Positions 1 through 8,125 of a DNA stretch of 64,000 nt are shown here, one piece after another. Under the pieces are notes generated by a model that was not told the DNA's origin, did not search any database, and saw nothing but the letters and a program-made list of their open reading frames with translations. This DNA is from Castellaniella sp034675905 (GTDB lineage Bacteria; Pseudomonadota; Gammaproteobacteria; Burkholderiales; Burkholderiaceae_B): contig NZ_JAUCCV010000005.1 of assembly GCF_034675905.1 (NCBI RefSeq), positions 62,001 to 126,000 on the forward strand, in the 5' to 3' direction. Within the stretch, counting starts at the first letter, position 1. The number at the start of each line of letters is the position of its first letter. Position numbers and translations under genes: made by a program.

Positions 1-11
1 GGGGAGCAGTC

Positions 12-914
12 ATGCAAAAAACGCATCTAGGCCTGATCGGCTATGGCGAGGTCGGCGGAATTTTCTGCGCGGGTCTGGCGCCGCAGGTCGAGAGCGCCCG
101 GGCCTGGGATCTGAAACTGGCCGATCCTGGGACCGCCGAGCCCTTGCGCGACAGGGCGGCACATGACGGTGTCACTCTGTGCGCCTCGGCAGCAGATCTG
201 TGCGCCGCCAGTAATCTGGTGATTTCGGCGGTCACGGCATCCAATACGGTGGCCGTGGCCCGAGAAGCGGCTGCCCATCTGCAGCCGGGGACGGTGTTCC
301 TGGACCTGAATTCCGCCTCGCCGGGCGCCAAGCGCGCAGCCGCCGCCCTGATCGAAGCGGCAGGCGGGCATTACGTCGAAGCCGGGGTGATGACATCGGT
401 ACCGCCATACGGGATTCGTGTGCCCATGTTGCTGGGCGGCGCGCATGCCGACGCACTGGCCAGGCGGTTGGCGGCCTTCGGTATGGACGTCAAGGTCGTC
501 TCGTCGGATCTCGGTGTGGCGTCGGCCATCAAGATGTGCCGCAGCGTCATGATCAAAGGCCTGGAAGCGCTGGTGATCGAAAGCTATACCGCGGCGCGCG
601 CGTATGGGGTCGAAGACTACGTGTTGCCGACATTGCAGGAAACCTTCCCATCGATCGACTGGTCAGAGCAGGGCCGCTATTTCTACAGCCGGGTGGTGCA
701 GCATGGCCGGCGTCGCGCCGAGGAAATGCGTGAAGTCGCCAATACCGTGCGCGAGGCCGGTTTTGAACCCTGGATGGCAGCCGCTACCGCTGAAAAGCAG
801 GACTGGGTGGCGCGTCAGGCCGCGCAGGGCGTATTCGAGGGCGTCCAGGCGGCGGACAGCTGGCAAGCTTATGCCGACCGCCTGATTGCCGCCGGGCGGC
901 AAAACGCATCCTGA
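12..914 (+). CDS. NAD(P)-dependent oxidoreductase, 6-phosphogluconate dehydrogenase-like (DUF1932 type)
   Basis: A 300-residue protein of the beta-hydroxyacid dehydrogenase superfamily. The N-terminus has a Rossmann dinucleotide motif, GYGEVG at residues 10-15, and a substrate-loop-like DLNSASPG near residue 98. A lysine in SAIKMCRS near residue 174 sits where the family's catalytic lysine is expected. The C-terminal half resembles the DUF1932 domain attached to 6-phosphogluconate-dehydrogenase-like folds. A GGGGAG ribosome-binding site lies at 1-6, so the ATG at 12 is a good start. It stands tail to tail with the LysR gene beside the protocatechuate operon, so a role in aromatic or hydroxyacid metabolism is possible. 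The substrate is not known. Confidence 0.75.
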   Translation: MQKTHLGLIGYGEVGGIFCAGLAPQVESARAWDLKLADPGTAEPLRDRAAHDGVTLCASAADLCAASNLVISAVTASNTVAVAREAAAHLQPGTVFLDLNSASPGAKRAAAALIEAAGGHYVEAGVMTSVPPYGIRVPMLLGGAHADALARRLAAFGMDVKVVSSDLGVASAIKMCRSVMIKGLEALVIESYTAARAYGVEDYVLPTLQETFPSIDWSEQGRYFYSRVVQHGRRRAEEMREVANTVREAGFEPWMAAATAEKQDWVARQAAQGVFEGVQAADSWQAYADRLIAAGRQNAS

Positions 915-942
915 TGCCAGAGCCTTGCGGGGCCTGGCGCAT

Positions 943-1857
943 TCAGTCTGTCTGAGTCATCGTGGCCGGATAGACTTCGCGCACCGTGTCGCGGATCAGT
1001 TGCAGCATGGCCTGTTGTGTCAGCGTCGTGATGCGTCCGGATGCGGTCGCCAGATATAGCTGACTGGGCAGTTCCGGCTGGCAGATCGGCCGGATGTGGT
1101 AGCGGTCCGGCTGTGCCGAGGTCAGCACGGCGTGTTCGGTCAGTACCGCATAGCCGGCGCCATCGGCGACCAGATCCAGGATGGCCGGCACCCCGTCGAT
1201 TTCCAGGCGGATATTAGGACGGCAACCGATCAGGGCCATTTGTGATTCCAGCAGCATGCGTACGGTATGCGGTCGGTTGGGGATGACCAGAGGGATGCCC
1301 GCCAGGGATTGCAGCGACATGGCTTGTGTGGACGGGTGGGGGCCTTTGGGGCCGACCAGGTACAGCAGTTCGCTGGTCAGCGGGCGCAGATCCAGTTCCG
1401 CCGAGGCGCTGGGGTTGTAGAGCAAGGCGATGTCCAGTCGGCCCGCCAGCAGCCATTCCTGCATCATCAGCGACAGGCCCTCGCTGATGGACAGCGAAGC
1501 ATTAGGCAGCTGCTTGCGGAATTTTCGCGTCAGCTGCACCGTCAGCATTTTCGACGCACTGGGGGCGATGCCCAATGCTACCCGGCCAGCCAGGGCGCCT
1601 TGGACCCGGCCCATGTCTTCTTTGGCGCGTTCGATCTGGTGCAGAATGCCCCGGCAGTGTTCCAACAGCAGCTTGCCGGCATCGGTGGTGGTCACGCCCC
1701 GACCATTGCGGTTCAGCAGATTCTGACGCAGTTCCACTTCCAGCAGGCGCACCTGGCGGCTGAGCGCCGGCTGTGCGATGCCCAGGGCATGGGACGCCTG
1801 GGTGAAGCTGCCCAATTCGGCGACCCGGGTGAAATATTCCATCTGCTTGATGTCCAT
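943..1857 (-). CDS. LysR-family transcriptional regulator, probable regulator of the protocatechuate operon
   Basis: A LysR-type regulator of 304 residues if started at MDIKQMEY. An upstream in-frame ATG at 1884 would add nine residues, but the family normally begins just before this motif. The N-terminus holds the winged helix-turn-helix (GSFTQASHALGIAQPALSRQ), followed by the linker helix and a LysR substrate-binding domain. It is transcribed away from ligU, and the 137 bases between them contain a T-N11-A box. That divergent layout is the classical arrangement for a regulator activated by a pathway intermediate. The inducer (protocatechuate or a cleavage product) is an inference. Confidence 0.88.
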   Translation of the reverse strand: MDIKQMEYFTRVAELGSFTQASHALGIAQPALSRQVRLLEVELRQNLLNRNGRGVTTTDAGKLLLEHCRGILHQIERAKEDMGRVQGALAGRVALGIAPSASKMLTVQLTRKFRKQLPNASLSISEGLSLMMQEWLLAGRLDIALLYNPSASAELDLRPLTSELLYLVGPKGPHPSTQAMSLQSLAGIPLVIPNRPHTVRMLLESQMALIGCRPNIRLEIDGVPAILDLVADGAGYAVLTEHAVLTSAQPDRYHIRPICQPELPSQLYLATASGRITTLTQQAMLQLIRDTVREVYPATMTQTD

Positions 1858-1899
1858 CTTGGGGTTTACCCTTAATTTCGGCATGAGGTCCCAGTAATT

Positions 1900-1914
1900 A
1901 TATCAATTTGGTAT
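1900..1914. promoter_or_regulatory. candidate LysR box (imperfect palindrome, T-N11-A)
   Basis: ATATCAATTTGGTAT is a 15-base imperfect palindrome that contains TATCAATTTGGTA (T-N11-A). It lies between the divergent lysR and ligU genes. Its centre is about 65 bases upstream of the start site predicted from the -10 candidate CATAAT at 1960-1965, the usual place for a LysR recognition site. Confidence 0.45.
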
Positions 1915-1936
1915 AGCAGCTAGTGTGTTCATGCTC

Positions 1937-1965
1937 TTATTCATCAGGCTCCTGCCGCCCATAAT
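1937..1965 (+). promoter_or_regulatory. candidate activator-dependent promoter of the protocatechuate operon
   Basis: TTATTC at 1937-1942 and CATAAT at 1960-1965 are separated by 17 bases. The -10 is good and the -35 is poor, which would fit a promoter that depends on an activator bound at the upstream LysR box. Confidence 0.35.
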
Positions 1966-1994
1966 GGCTGCAATACAGCAAGGGTGATGATGTG

Positions 1995-3152
1995 ATGCAA
2001 AAGCCTGTTCCTGCTCTGTTCATGCGTGGCGGCACCTCGCGCGGGCCGTTCTTCCTGGAATCCGACCTGCCGTCCGATCCAGCGGTCCGTGACCGGGTTT
2101 TGCTGGCGGTGATGGGGTCGCCTGATCGTCGCCAGATCGACGGCATGGGCGGGGCGCATCCCCTGACCAGCAAGGTCGGTATTGTGCGGGCGGGGACGAC
2201 CCCGGGCGTGGATCTGGAATTCCTGTTCGCCCAGTTGCAGCCGGATCAGGACACCGTCGACACCACGGCCAATTGCGGCAATATGCTGGCGGCGGTGGTG
2301 CCGTTCGCACTGGAGCGCGGCCTGATCGCGGCGCTGGACGATGAAACCACGGTGCGTGTGCTGACGCGCAACACCGGCATGCAGTGCGATATCACGGTGC
2401 AGACGCCGCTGACGTCAGCGGGCCGGCGTGTCAGCTACGAAGGCCAGGCCCGGATCGACGGCGTGCCCAAGACTTCAGCCCCCATCACCATCAATTTTCT
2501 GGATACCGCCGGTTCGGTGTGCGCCAGCCTGTTGCCGACCGGCCAGGTGCTGGATCATGTGCATGTCGCACCGCCTGCCGGGGCGTCCTTCGAGCCGTTT
2601 GACATCGATGTGACCTGCATCGACAACGGCATGCCGCTGGTGCTGTTCCGGGCTCAGGATCTGGGTTGCAGCGGGCAGGAAAGCCCGGCGGAACTGAATG
2701 CCGATACGGAACTGAAGGCCAGGATCGAGGCCCTGCGCTTGAAGACAGCCGAACGCATGGGTTTGGGGGATGTCAGCGGGCGCAATTACCCCAAGATGAC
2801 CCTGGTATCGGCCCCACAGGCCGGCGGCGCGATCAGCACGCGCAGCTTTATCCCGCACGTCTGCCATGAAGCCATCGGCGTACTGGCGGCCGTGACGGTC
2901 GGCACCGCCTGCGTGCTGGAAGGTTCCGTGCCGCATGCCCTGGCGCAATTGCCGGGTGGCGTGCGCAAGGCGGTGTCTATTGAGCATCCCAGCGGCGAAT
3001 TCACCGTTGAACTCGAACTGGACCTGCATGACGCGCAGAAAGTCGTGCGGGCCGCCTTGCTGCGCACGGCGCGCCTCATCATGCGCGGTGAAGTCATGGT
3101 CCCTGAATCCGTCTGGTTGGCGGCAGGGGTGAATGGCGAGCACGCTCGCTGA
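1995..3152 (+). CDS. ligU: 4-oxalomesaconate tautomerase (PrpF family)
   Basis: A 385-residue PrpF-family isomerase with a diaminopimelate-epimerase-like fold. Members beside lig/pmd genes (LigU, GalD, PmdU) move the double bond of 4-oxalomesaconate before hydration. Family signatures visible are FMRGGTSRGPFF near the N-terminus, TANCGNM with the probable catalytic cysteine near residue 95, and GTACVLEGS in the second half. AAGGG at 1980-1984 precedes the ATG at 1995; a GTG at 1992 is the only close alternative. It is the first gene of the operon and is followed 29 bases later by the hydratase gene. PrpF proteins also act on aconitate, but this context favours the protocatechuate role. Confidence 0.88.
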   Translation: MQKPVPALFMRGGTSRGPFFLESDLPSDPAVRDRVLLAVMGSPDRRQIDGMGGAHPLTSKVGIVRAGTTPGVDLEFLFAQLQPDQDTVDTTANCGNMLAAVVPFALERGLIAALDDETTVRVLTRNTGMQCDITVQTPLTSAGRRVSYEGQARIDGVPKTSAPITINFLDTAGSVCASLLPTGQVLDHVHVAPPAGASFEPFDIDVTCIDNGMPLVLFRAQDLGCSGQESPAELNADTELKARIEALRLKTAERMGLGDVSGRNYPKMTLVSAPQAGGAISTRSFIPHVCHEAIGVLAAVTVGTACVLEGSVPHALAQLPGGVRKAVSIEHPSGEFTVELELDLHDAQKVVRAALLRTARLIMRGEVMVPESVWLAAGVNGEHAR

Positions 3153-3181
3153 TGCGGCTTATCAAAAGGAAACTGTCAGCA

Positions 3182-4225
3182 ATGAACCGAAAACCCCTGA
3201 TCATCGATTGCCATGGGCACTACACCACGGCGCCGCAGGCCCTGGCTGACTGGCGTGAGCGCCAGATCGCCGGCATACAGGACCCGGTGCAACGTCCGCA
3301 AGCGTCCGATCTGCGGATCAGCGATGATGAGTTGCGCGAGAGCATCGAGTCCAATCAGCTGCGCCTGATGCGCGAACGCGGCTCGGACCTGACGATCTTT
3401 TCGCCCCGCGCCAGCTTCATGGCGCACCACATCGGTGATTTTCAGGTGTCCAGCACCTGGTCGGCGATCTGCAATGAATTGTGCCATCGGGTCGCGACGC
3501 TGTTTCCAGATCATTTCGCCATGGCGGCGATGTTGCCGCAGTCGCCCGGCATCGATCCGGCGACCTGCATTCCCGAGCTGGAAAAGTGCGTCAAGGAATA
3601 CGGCGCTGTCGGCATCAATCTGAACCCGGACCCTTCCGGTGGCCACTGGACGGCGCCGCCGCTGTCGGATCATTCCTGGTATCCGATCTACGAAAAAATG
3701 GTGGAATACGACATTCCCGCCATGATCCACGTCTCGACCAGCTGCAATCCCTGCTTTCATACGACGGGCGCGCACTACCTGAATGCCGACACGACGGCGT
3801 TCATGCAGTGCCTCAGTTCGGATCTGTTCAAGGACTTTCCCACGCTGCGTTTCGTCATCCCACATGGCGGCGGGGCAGCGCCCTATCACTGGGGGCGGTT
3901 CCGCGGCCTGGCCCAGGCGCTGAACAAACCTTTGCTCGACGAGCATCTGCTGCACAACGTGTTTTTCGATACCTGCGTCTATCACCAGCCCGGGATTGAT
4001 TTGCTGACACGCGTCATCCCCGTCAAGAACGTGCTGTTCGCCTCGGAGATGATCGGTGCAGTGCGCGGGATCGACCCTGAAACCGGCCATTATTTCGATG
4101 ACACCAAGCGCTATATCGAAGCCGCCGATGTCCTGAGCGATGCCGACCGATTCCAGATTTACGAGGGCAATGCCCGGCGCGTCTATCCGCGCCTGGATGC
4201 CGCCCTGAAGGCCAAGGGCCTTTGA
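3182..4225 (+). CDS. ligJ: 4-oxalomesaconate hydratase (amidohydrolase family)
   Basis: A 347-residue metal-dependent enzyme of the amidohydrolase_2 family that matches LigJ/PmdE. It adds water to the tautomerised oxalomesaconate to give 4-carboxy-4-hydroxy-2-oxoadipate. The HxH metal motif is in IDCHGHY at the start, and a second histidine cluster PHGGGAAPYHWGR lies about two thirds along. The ATG at 3182 follows AAAGGAAAC and is preferred over an in-frame ATG at 3152 that overlaps the previous stop. It lies between ligU and ligK in the order seen in pmd clusters. Confidence is high from both sequence and context. Confidence 0.9.
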   Translation: MNRKPLIIDCHGHYTTAPQALADWRERQIAGIQDPVQRPQASDLRISDDELRESIESNQLRLMRERGSDLTIFSPRASFMAHHIGDFQVSSTWSAICNELCHRVATLFPDHFAMAAMLPQSPGIDPATCIPELEKCVKEYGAVGINLNPDPSGGHWTAPPLSDHSWYPIYEKMVEYDIPAMIHVSTSCNPCFHTTGAHYLNADTTAFMQCLSSDLFKDFPTLRFVIPHGGGAAPYHWGRFRGLAQALNKPLLDEHLLHNVFFDTCVYHQPGIDLLTRVIPVKNVLFASEMIGAVRGIDPETGHYFDDTKRYIEAADVLSDADRFQIYEGNARRVYPRLDAALKAKGL

Positions 4226-4244
4226 CGAACGGAGAACCGAAAAG

Positions 4245-4940
4245 ATGAGCACTTCCCTGAACCAGTTAGGTATCGTTCACAGGACCATCCAGCGGGCCGA
4301 TGCCGCTGCTGTCGAACATCTGTCGCAGTTCGGCTCGGCCACCATCCACGAAGCCATGGGGCGTGTGGGCCTGATGAAACCCTATATGCGGCCGGTCTGG
4401 CGGGGCGCGCGCCTGTGCGGCACCGCCGTGACGGTCTTGCTGCAACCGGGCGACAACTGGATGCTGCATGTGGCCGCCGAGCAGATCCGGCCTGGCGACG
4501 TCGTGGTGGCTGCTTGCACGACCGACAGCACGGATGGTTTTTTTGGGGATTTGCTGGCGACTTCCTTCAAGGCGCGCGGCGCCCGGGGCCTGATCATCGA
4601 TGGCGGCGTGCGTGACGTCGATACCTTGGAATCCATGGATTTCCCGGTCTTCGCACGGGCGGTCAATGCGCGGGGCACGGTCAAGGGCACGCTGGGTTCG
4701 GTGAACATTCCCGTGGTGTGCGCCAATGCCGCCGTCATGCCGGGCGACGTGATCGTGGCCGATACCGACGGCGTGGTGGTCGTGCCGGCCGCTATTGCCG
4801 CCCAGGTGGCAGCCAGGGCCCAGGCCCGCGAAGACAACGAGGTCAGCAAGCGGGAAATCTTCGCCTCCGGCGTCCTGGGGCTGGATTACTACAAGATGCG
4901 CGAAGGCCTGGAAAAAGCCGGCCTGACGTATCTGGATTAA
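4245..4940 (+). CDS. ligK: 4-carboxy-4-hydroxy-2-oxoadipate aldolase / oxaloacetate decarboxylase (RraA family)
   Basis: A 231-residue class II aldolase of the RraA-like fold (LigK/PmdF/ProA group). It cleaves 4-carboxy-4-hydroxy-2-oxoadipate into pyruvate and oxaloacetate, the last step of the pathway. The family signature GDLLATS, then GLIIDGGVRD about 20 residues later, supplies the substrate-contacting arginine and metal-binding aspartate. AACGGAGAACCG precedes the ATG. Flanking hydratase and lactonase genes make the aldolase role far more likely than the RNase E inhibitor role of true RraA. Confidence 0.92.
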   Translation: MSTSLNQLGIVHRTIQRADAAAVEHLSQFGSATIHEAMGRVGLMKPYMRPVWRGARLCGTAVTVLLQPGDNWMLHVAAEQIRPGDVVVAACTTDSTDGFFGDLLATSFKARGARGLIIDGGVRDVDTLESMDFPVFARAVNARGTVKGTLGSVNIPVVCANAAVMPGDVIVADTDGVVVVPAAIAAQVAARAQAREDNEVSKREIFASGVLGLDYYKMREGLEKAGLTYLD

Positions 4941-4951
4941 GGACTGCGTCC

Positions 4952-5869
4952 ATGAGTTCCGCCGACACCTTCGTCAAAACACCTGGCTGGCTGGATTATT
5001 ACGACGGCCCCAGCCGACCGCATTTTCGCTTGCCGCCCGATGCCGTGGATGCCCATTGTCATGTCTTTGGGCCGGGGGCGGTGTTCCCCTATGCGCCGCA
5101 ACGCAAGTACACGCCTTGCGATGCGCCGAAAGAGGCCCTGTTCGCCTTGCGCGATCACCTGGGCTTTGCGAAGAACGTGATCGTGCAGGCCACCTGCCAC
5201 GGCACGGACAACCGCGCTTTGGTCGATGCGCTGCAGGCCTCCGCGGGCAGGGCGAGAGGGGTGGCGACGGTGGCGCAGGACGTCACGGATGCCGAACTGC
5301 AGGCCCTGCATGCCGCCGGCGTGCGCGGCACGCGCTTTAATTTCGTCAAGCGCCTGGCGGATTTCACGCCGCGCGATGTCCTGGCCGACATCGCTGCCCG
5401 CATTGCCCCGCTGGGCTGGCATGTGGTGGTCTATTTCGAGGCCAAGGATCTGCCGGAACTGTATGATTTCTTTACTGCGCTGCCCACCACTGTCGTGGTC
5501 GATCACATGGGCCGCCCGGATGTCACGCAGCCGGTCGATGGGCCGGAATTCCAACGTTTTGTCGCGTTGATGCGCGAACATCCCAATATCTGGAGCAAGG
5601 TCAGCTGCCCGGAACGCCTCAGCCAGTCGGGGCCGTATGCCCTGGATGGTGAACAACACGCCTACCGGGACGTGACGCCGTTTGCCCGCCATCTGGTGGA
5701 GACCTTTCCTGAACGCGTCCTGTGGGGTACCGACTGGCCGCACCCGAACCTGAAGTCCCATATGCCCGATGACGGCCTGCTCGTGGATTTCATTCCGCAG
5801 ATTGCGCCGACCGCCGAATTGCAGCGCAAGCTGCTGGTCGACAATCCAAACCGCTTGTACTGGAGTTGA
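4952..5869 (+). CDS. ligI: 2-pyrone-4,6-dicarboxylate lactonase
   Basis: A 305-residue amidohydrolase-superfamily lactonase (LigI/PmdD). It opens 2-pyrone-4,6-dicarboxylate to 4-oxalomesaconate. Visible motifs are the N-terminal HxH in VDAHCHVFGP and the C-terminal GTDWPHPNL, whose aspartate is the general base in the characterised family. The start at 4952 is 12 bases after the ligK stop; the reading frame is open further upstream, but that stretch only overlaps ligK. Length and motifs are those of a complete enzyme. Confidence 0.93.
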   Translation: MSSADTFVKTPGWLDYYDGPSRPHFRLPPDAVDAHCHVFGPGAVFPYAPQRKYTPCDAPKEALFALRDHLGFAKNVIVQATCHGTDNRALVDALQASAGRARGVATVAQDVTDAELQALHAAGVRGTRFNFVKRLADFTPRDVLADIAARIAPLGWHVVVYFEAKDLPELYDFFTALPTTVVVDHMGRPDVTQPVDGPEFQRFVALMREHPNIWSKVSCPERLSQSGPYALDGEQHAYRDVTPFARHLVETFPERVLWGTDWPHPNLKSHMPDDGLLVDFIPQIAPTAELQRKLLVDNPNRLYWS

Positions 5870-5872
5870 GCC

Positions 5873-6262
5873 ATGTCTCTGAACAAGCCTTACACCGACA
5901 TTCCCGGCACCACGATCTTCGATGCCGATCAGTCCCGACTGGGTTATCACCTGAATCAGTTCTGCATGTCGCTGATGAAGGCGGACAACCGCGCCCGCTT
6001 TCTGGCTGATGAACGCGCCTACGTGGACGAGTGGCCCATGAGCGAAGATCAGAAGCAGGCGGTGTTGGCCCGCGATCTGAATCGCTGCCTGCAGCTGGGC
6101 GGCAACATCTATTTCCTGGCGAAACTGGGCGCCACGGACGGGCGATCCTTTCAGTACATGGCGGCCAGCATGACCGGCATGTCCCAGGAAGATTACGCGG
6201 CCATGATGCTGGCCGGCGGCCGTTCCATCGAAGGCAATCGCAAAACCGGAGAACATTCATGA
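5873..6262 (+). CDS. ligA: protocatechuate 4,5-dioxygenase, alpha (small) subunit
   Basis: A 129-residue, mostly helical small subunit of the extradiol LigAB-type dioxygenase, which covers the active site of LigB. The N-terminal DIPGTTIFDA and the LNRCLQLGGNIYFLAKLGA segment are characteristic. It starts 4 bases after ligI and its stop overlaps the ligB start (ATGA at 6259-6262), which suggests coupled translation and equal subunit supply. Confidence 0.93.
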   Translation: MSLNKPYTDIPGTTIFDADQSRLGYHLNQFCMSLMKADNRARFLADERAYVDEWPMSEDQKQAVLARDLNRCLQLGGNIYFLAKLGATDGRSFQYMAASMTGMSQEDYAAMMLAGGRSIEGNRKTGEHS

Positions 6263-7125
6263 GCCAGACCCATGCCCGCATCACCGCCAGCGTGTATACC
6301 TCGCACGTGCCGGCCATCGGGGCCGCCCTGGATCTGGGCAAGTCCGGTGACAATTATTGGGCTCCTCTGTTCAAAGGCTACGAGCCCTCCAAGCAGTGGA
6401 TGCAAGATCATCGCCCCGATGTGATCTTCCTGGTCTACAACGACCATGCCACGGCCTTCAGTCTGGACATGATCCCGACTTTCGCCATCGGTTGCGCAGA
6501 GCAATACCAGCCGGCCGACGAGGGCTGGGGCGCCCGTCCGGTGCCGCCCGTCATCGGTCATCCGGAACTGGCCGCGCATATCGCGCAATCGGTCATTCAG
6601 CAGGATTTCGATCTGACCATCGTCAACAAGATGGACGTGGATCATGGCCTGACGGTGCCCTTGTCACTGATGTGCGGCCAGCCTCAGGCCTGGCCGTGCC
6701 CGGTCATTCCTTTCGCCGTCAATGTGGTGCAGTATCCGGTGCCGTCCGGACAGCGCTGTTTCCAGCTGGGGCAGGCGATCCGCCGCGCCATCGAAAGCTT
6801 CGACCGGCCCTTGAATGTGCAGATCTGGGGCACCGGCGGCATGAGCCATCAGCTGCAGGGGCCGCGCGCAGGGCTGATCAACCGCGAATTCGACAACGCC
6901 TTCCTGGATCGCCTGATCGCCGATCCTGCAGGGCAGGCGTCGGTGCCGCATATCGACTATGTACGCGAAGCCGGTTCCGAGGGCATTGAACTGGTCATGT
7001 GGCTGGTCGCCCGTGGCGCCATGGCCGATGTGGCGGGCGGGCCCGCGCCGCGCCTCGTGCACCGCTTCTACCATGTACCTGCCTCGAACACGGCGGTGGG
7101 ACACCTGATTCTGGAGGAACAATAA
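6259..7125 (+). CDS. ligB: protocatechuate 4,5-dioxygenase, beta (catalytic) subunit
   Basis: A 288-residue catalytic subunit of the Fe(II)-dependent type II extradiol dioxygenase. It opens protocatechuate between C4 and C5 with O2 to give 4-carboxy-2-hydroxymuconate-6-semialdehyde. Likely iron ligands are H16 (TSHVPAIG), H63 (YNDHATAF) and a glutamate in SEGIELVMW near residue 243. The histidine in GTGGMSHQLQG near residue 197 matches the family's catalytic acid/base. It overlaps ligA by four bases and ligC by one. Confidence 0.94.
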   Translation: MSQTHARITASVYTSHVPAIGAALDLGKSGDNYWAPLFKGYEPSKQWMQDHRPDVIFLVYNDHATAFSLDMIPTFAIGCAEQYQPADEGWGARPVPPVIGHPELAAHIAQSVIQQDFDLTIVNKMDVDHGLTVPLSLMCGQPQAWPCPVIPFAVNVVQYPVPSGQRCFQLGQAIRRAIESFDRPLNVQIWGTGGMSHQLQGPRAGLINREFDNAFLDRLIADPAGQASVPHIDYVREAGSEGIELVMWLVARGAMADVAGGPAPRLVHRFYHVPASNTAVGHLILEEQ

Positions 7126-8084
7126 TGGCCCGGCAGCATCTGAAAGTCGCCCTGGCTGGGGCCGGCGCGTTCGGTATCAAGCATCTGGACGGCATTGCCC
7201 GCATAGATGGCGTGGATGTCGTCGCGCTGGTCAGCCGGGATCTGGACAAGACCCGTGCCGTTGCTCAGAAGTACGGCATTGAACAGGCTGCTACCGATCT
7301 GGACGCGGTGCTGGATCGTCCGGAGGTGGACGCCGTGATCTTGTGCACGCCCACCCAGATGCATGCGGCGCAGGCGATGGCCTGCCTGCGGGCGGGCAAG
7401 CATGTGCAGGTCGAAATCCCCATGGCCGACAACCTGAAGGACGCGCAAGCGCTGGTGGATCTGGCGCAGCAAAGCGGCAAGGTCGCCATGTGCGGTCATA
7501 CGCGCCGTTTCAATCCCAGCCACCAGTACGTGCATCAACAGGTCCGGAAAGGCGCATTCCACCTCCAGCAGATGGATGTACAGACTTATTTCTTTCGCCG
7601 CACCAATATGAATGCGCTGGGCGAGCCACGCAGCTGGACCGACCACCTGCTGTGGCACCACGCTGCGCATACCGTAGATCTGTTCGCCTATCAATGCGGC
7701 AGCCCGGTGGTCAAGGCGCATGCCGTGCAGGGGCCGATCCATCCGGCCTTGGGCATCGCCATGGACATGTCCATCCAATTGCAGGCGGCCAACGGGGCCA
7801 TCTGCACCTTGTCGCTCAGCTTCAACAATGATGGCCCGCTGGGCACGTTCTTTCGCTACATCGGCGATACCGCCACTTATATCGCCCGCTACGACGAGCT
7901 GATCACCGGACGCGACGAGGTCATCGATGTCAGCCGGGTGGACGTGTCCATGAACGGCATCGAATTGCAGGATCGCGAATTTTTTGCGGCGATCCGCGAG
8001 GGGCGGGAACCGAATGCCAGCGTGGCGCAGGTCCTGCCGTGTTATCAGGTTTTGCATGACCTAGAGCAGCAGCTGGCCGGCTGA
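7125..8084 (+). CDS. ligC: 4-carboxy-2-hydroxymuconate-6-semialdehyde dehydrogenase (GFO/IDH/MocA family)
   Basis: A 319-residue NAD(P)-dependent dehydrogenase that oxidises the cyclised ring-cleavage product to 2-pyrone-4,6-dicarboxylate. The Rossmann motif AGAGAFGIKHL begins near residue 12. The usual EKP motif of the GFO/IDH/MocA family is replaced by EIP (VEIPMADN), a departure I would expect only in the LigC-like group. Its ATG overlaps the ligB stop by one base. It is the last enzyme gene before the transporter genes and is separated from them by 41 bases. Confidence 0.92.
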   Translation: MARQHLKVALAGAGAFGIKHLDGIARIDGVDVVALVSRDLDKTRAVAQKYGIEQAATDLDAVLDRPEVDAVILCTPTQMHAAQAMACLRAGKHVQVEIPMADNLKDAQALVDLAQQSGKVAMCGHTRRFNPSHQYVHQQVRKGAFHLQQMDVQTYFFRRTNMNALGEPRSWTDHLLWHHAAHTVDLFAYQCGSPVVKAHAVQGPIHPALGIAMDMSIQLQAANGAICTLSLSFNNDGPLGTFFRYIGDTATYIARYDELITGRDEVIDVSRVDVSMNGIELQDREFFAAIREGREPNASVAQVLPCYQVLHDLEQQLAG

Positions 8085-8125
8085 CAAGCTGGTTTCTTTA
8101 TTATGATTCTTCCAGGAGTGAGACC

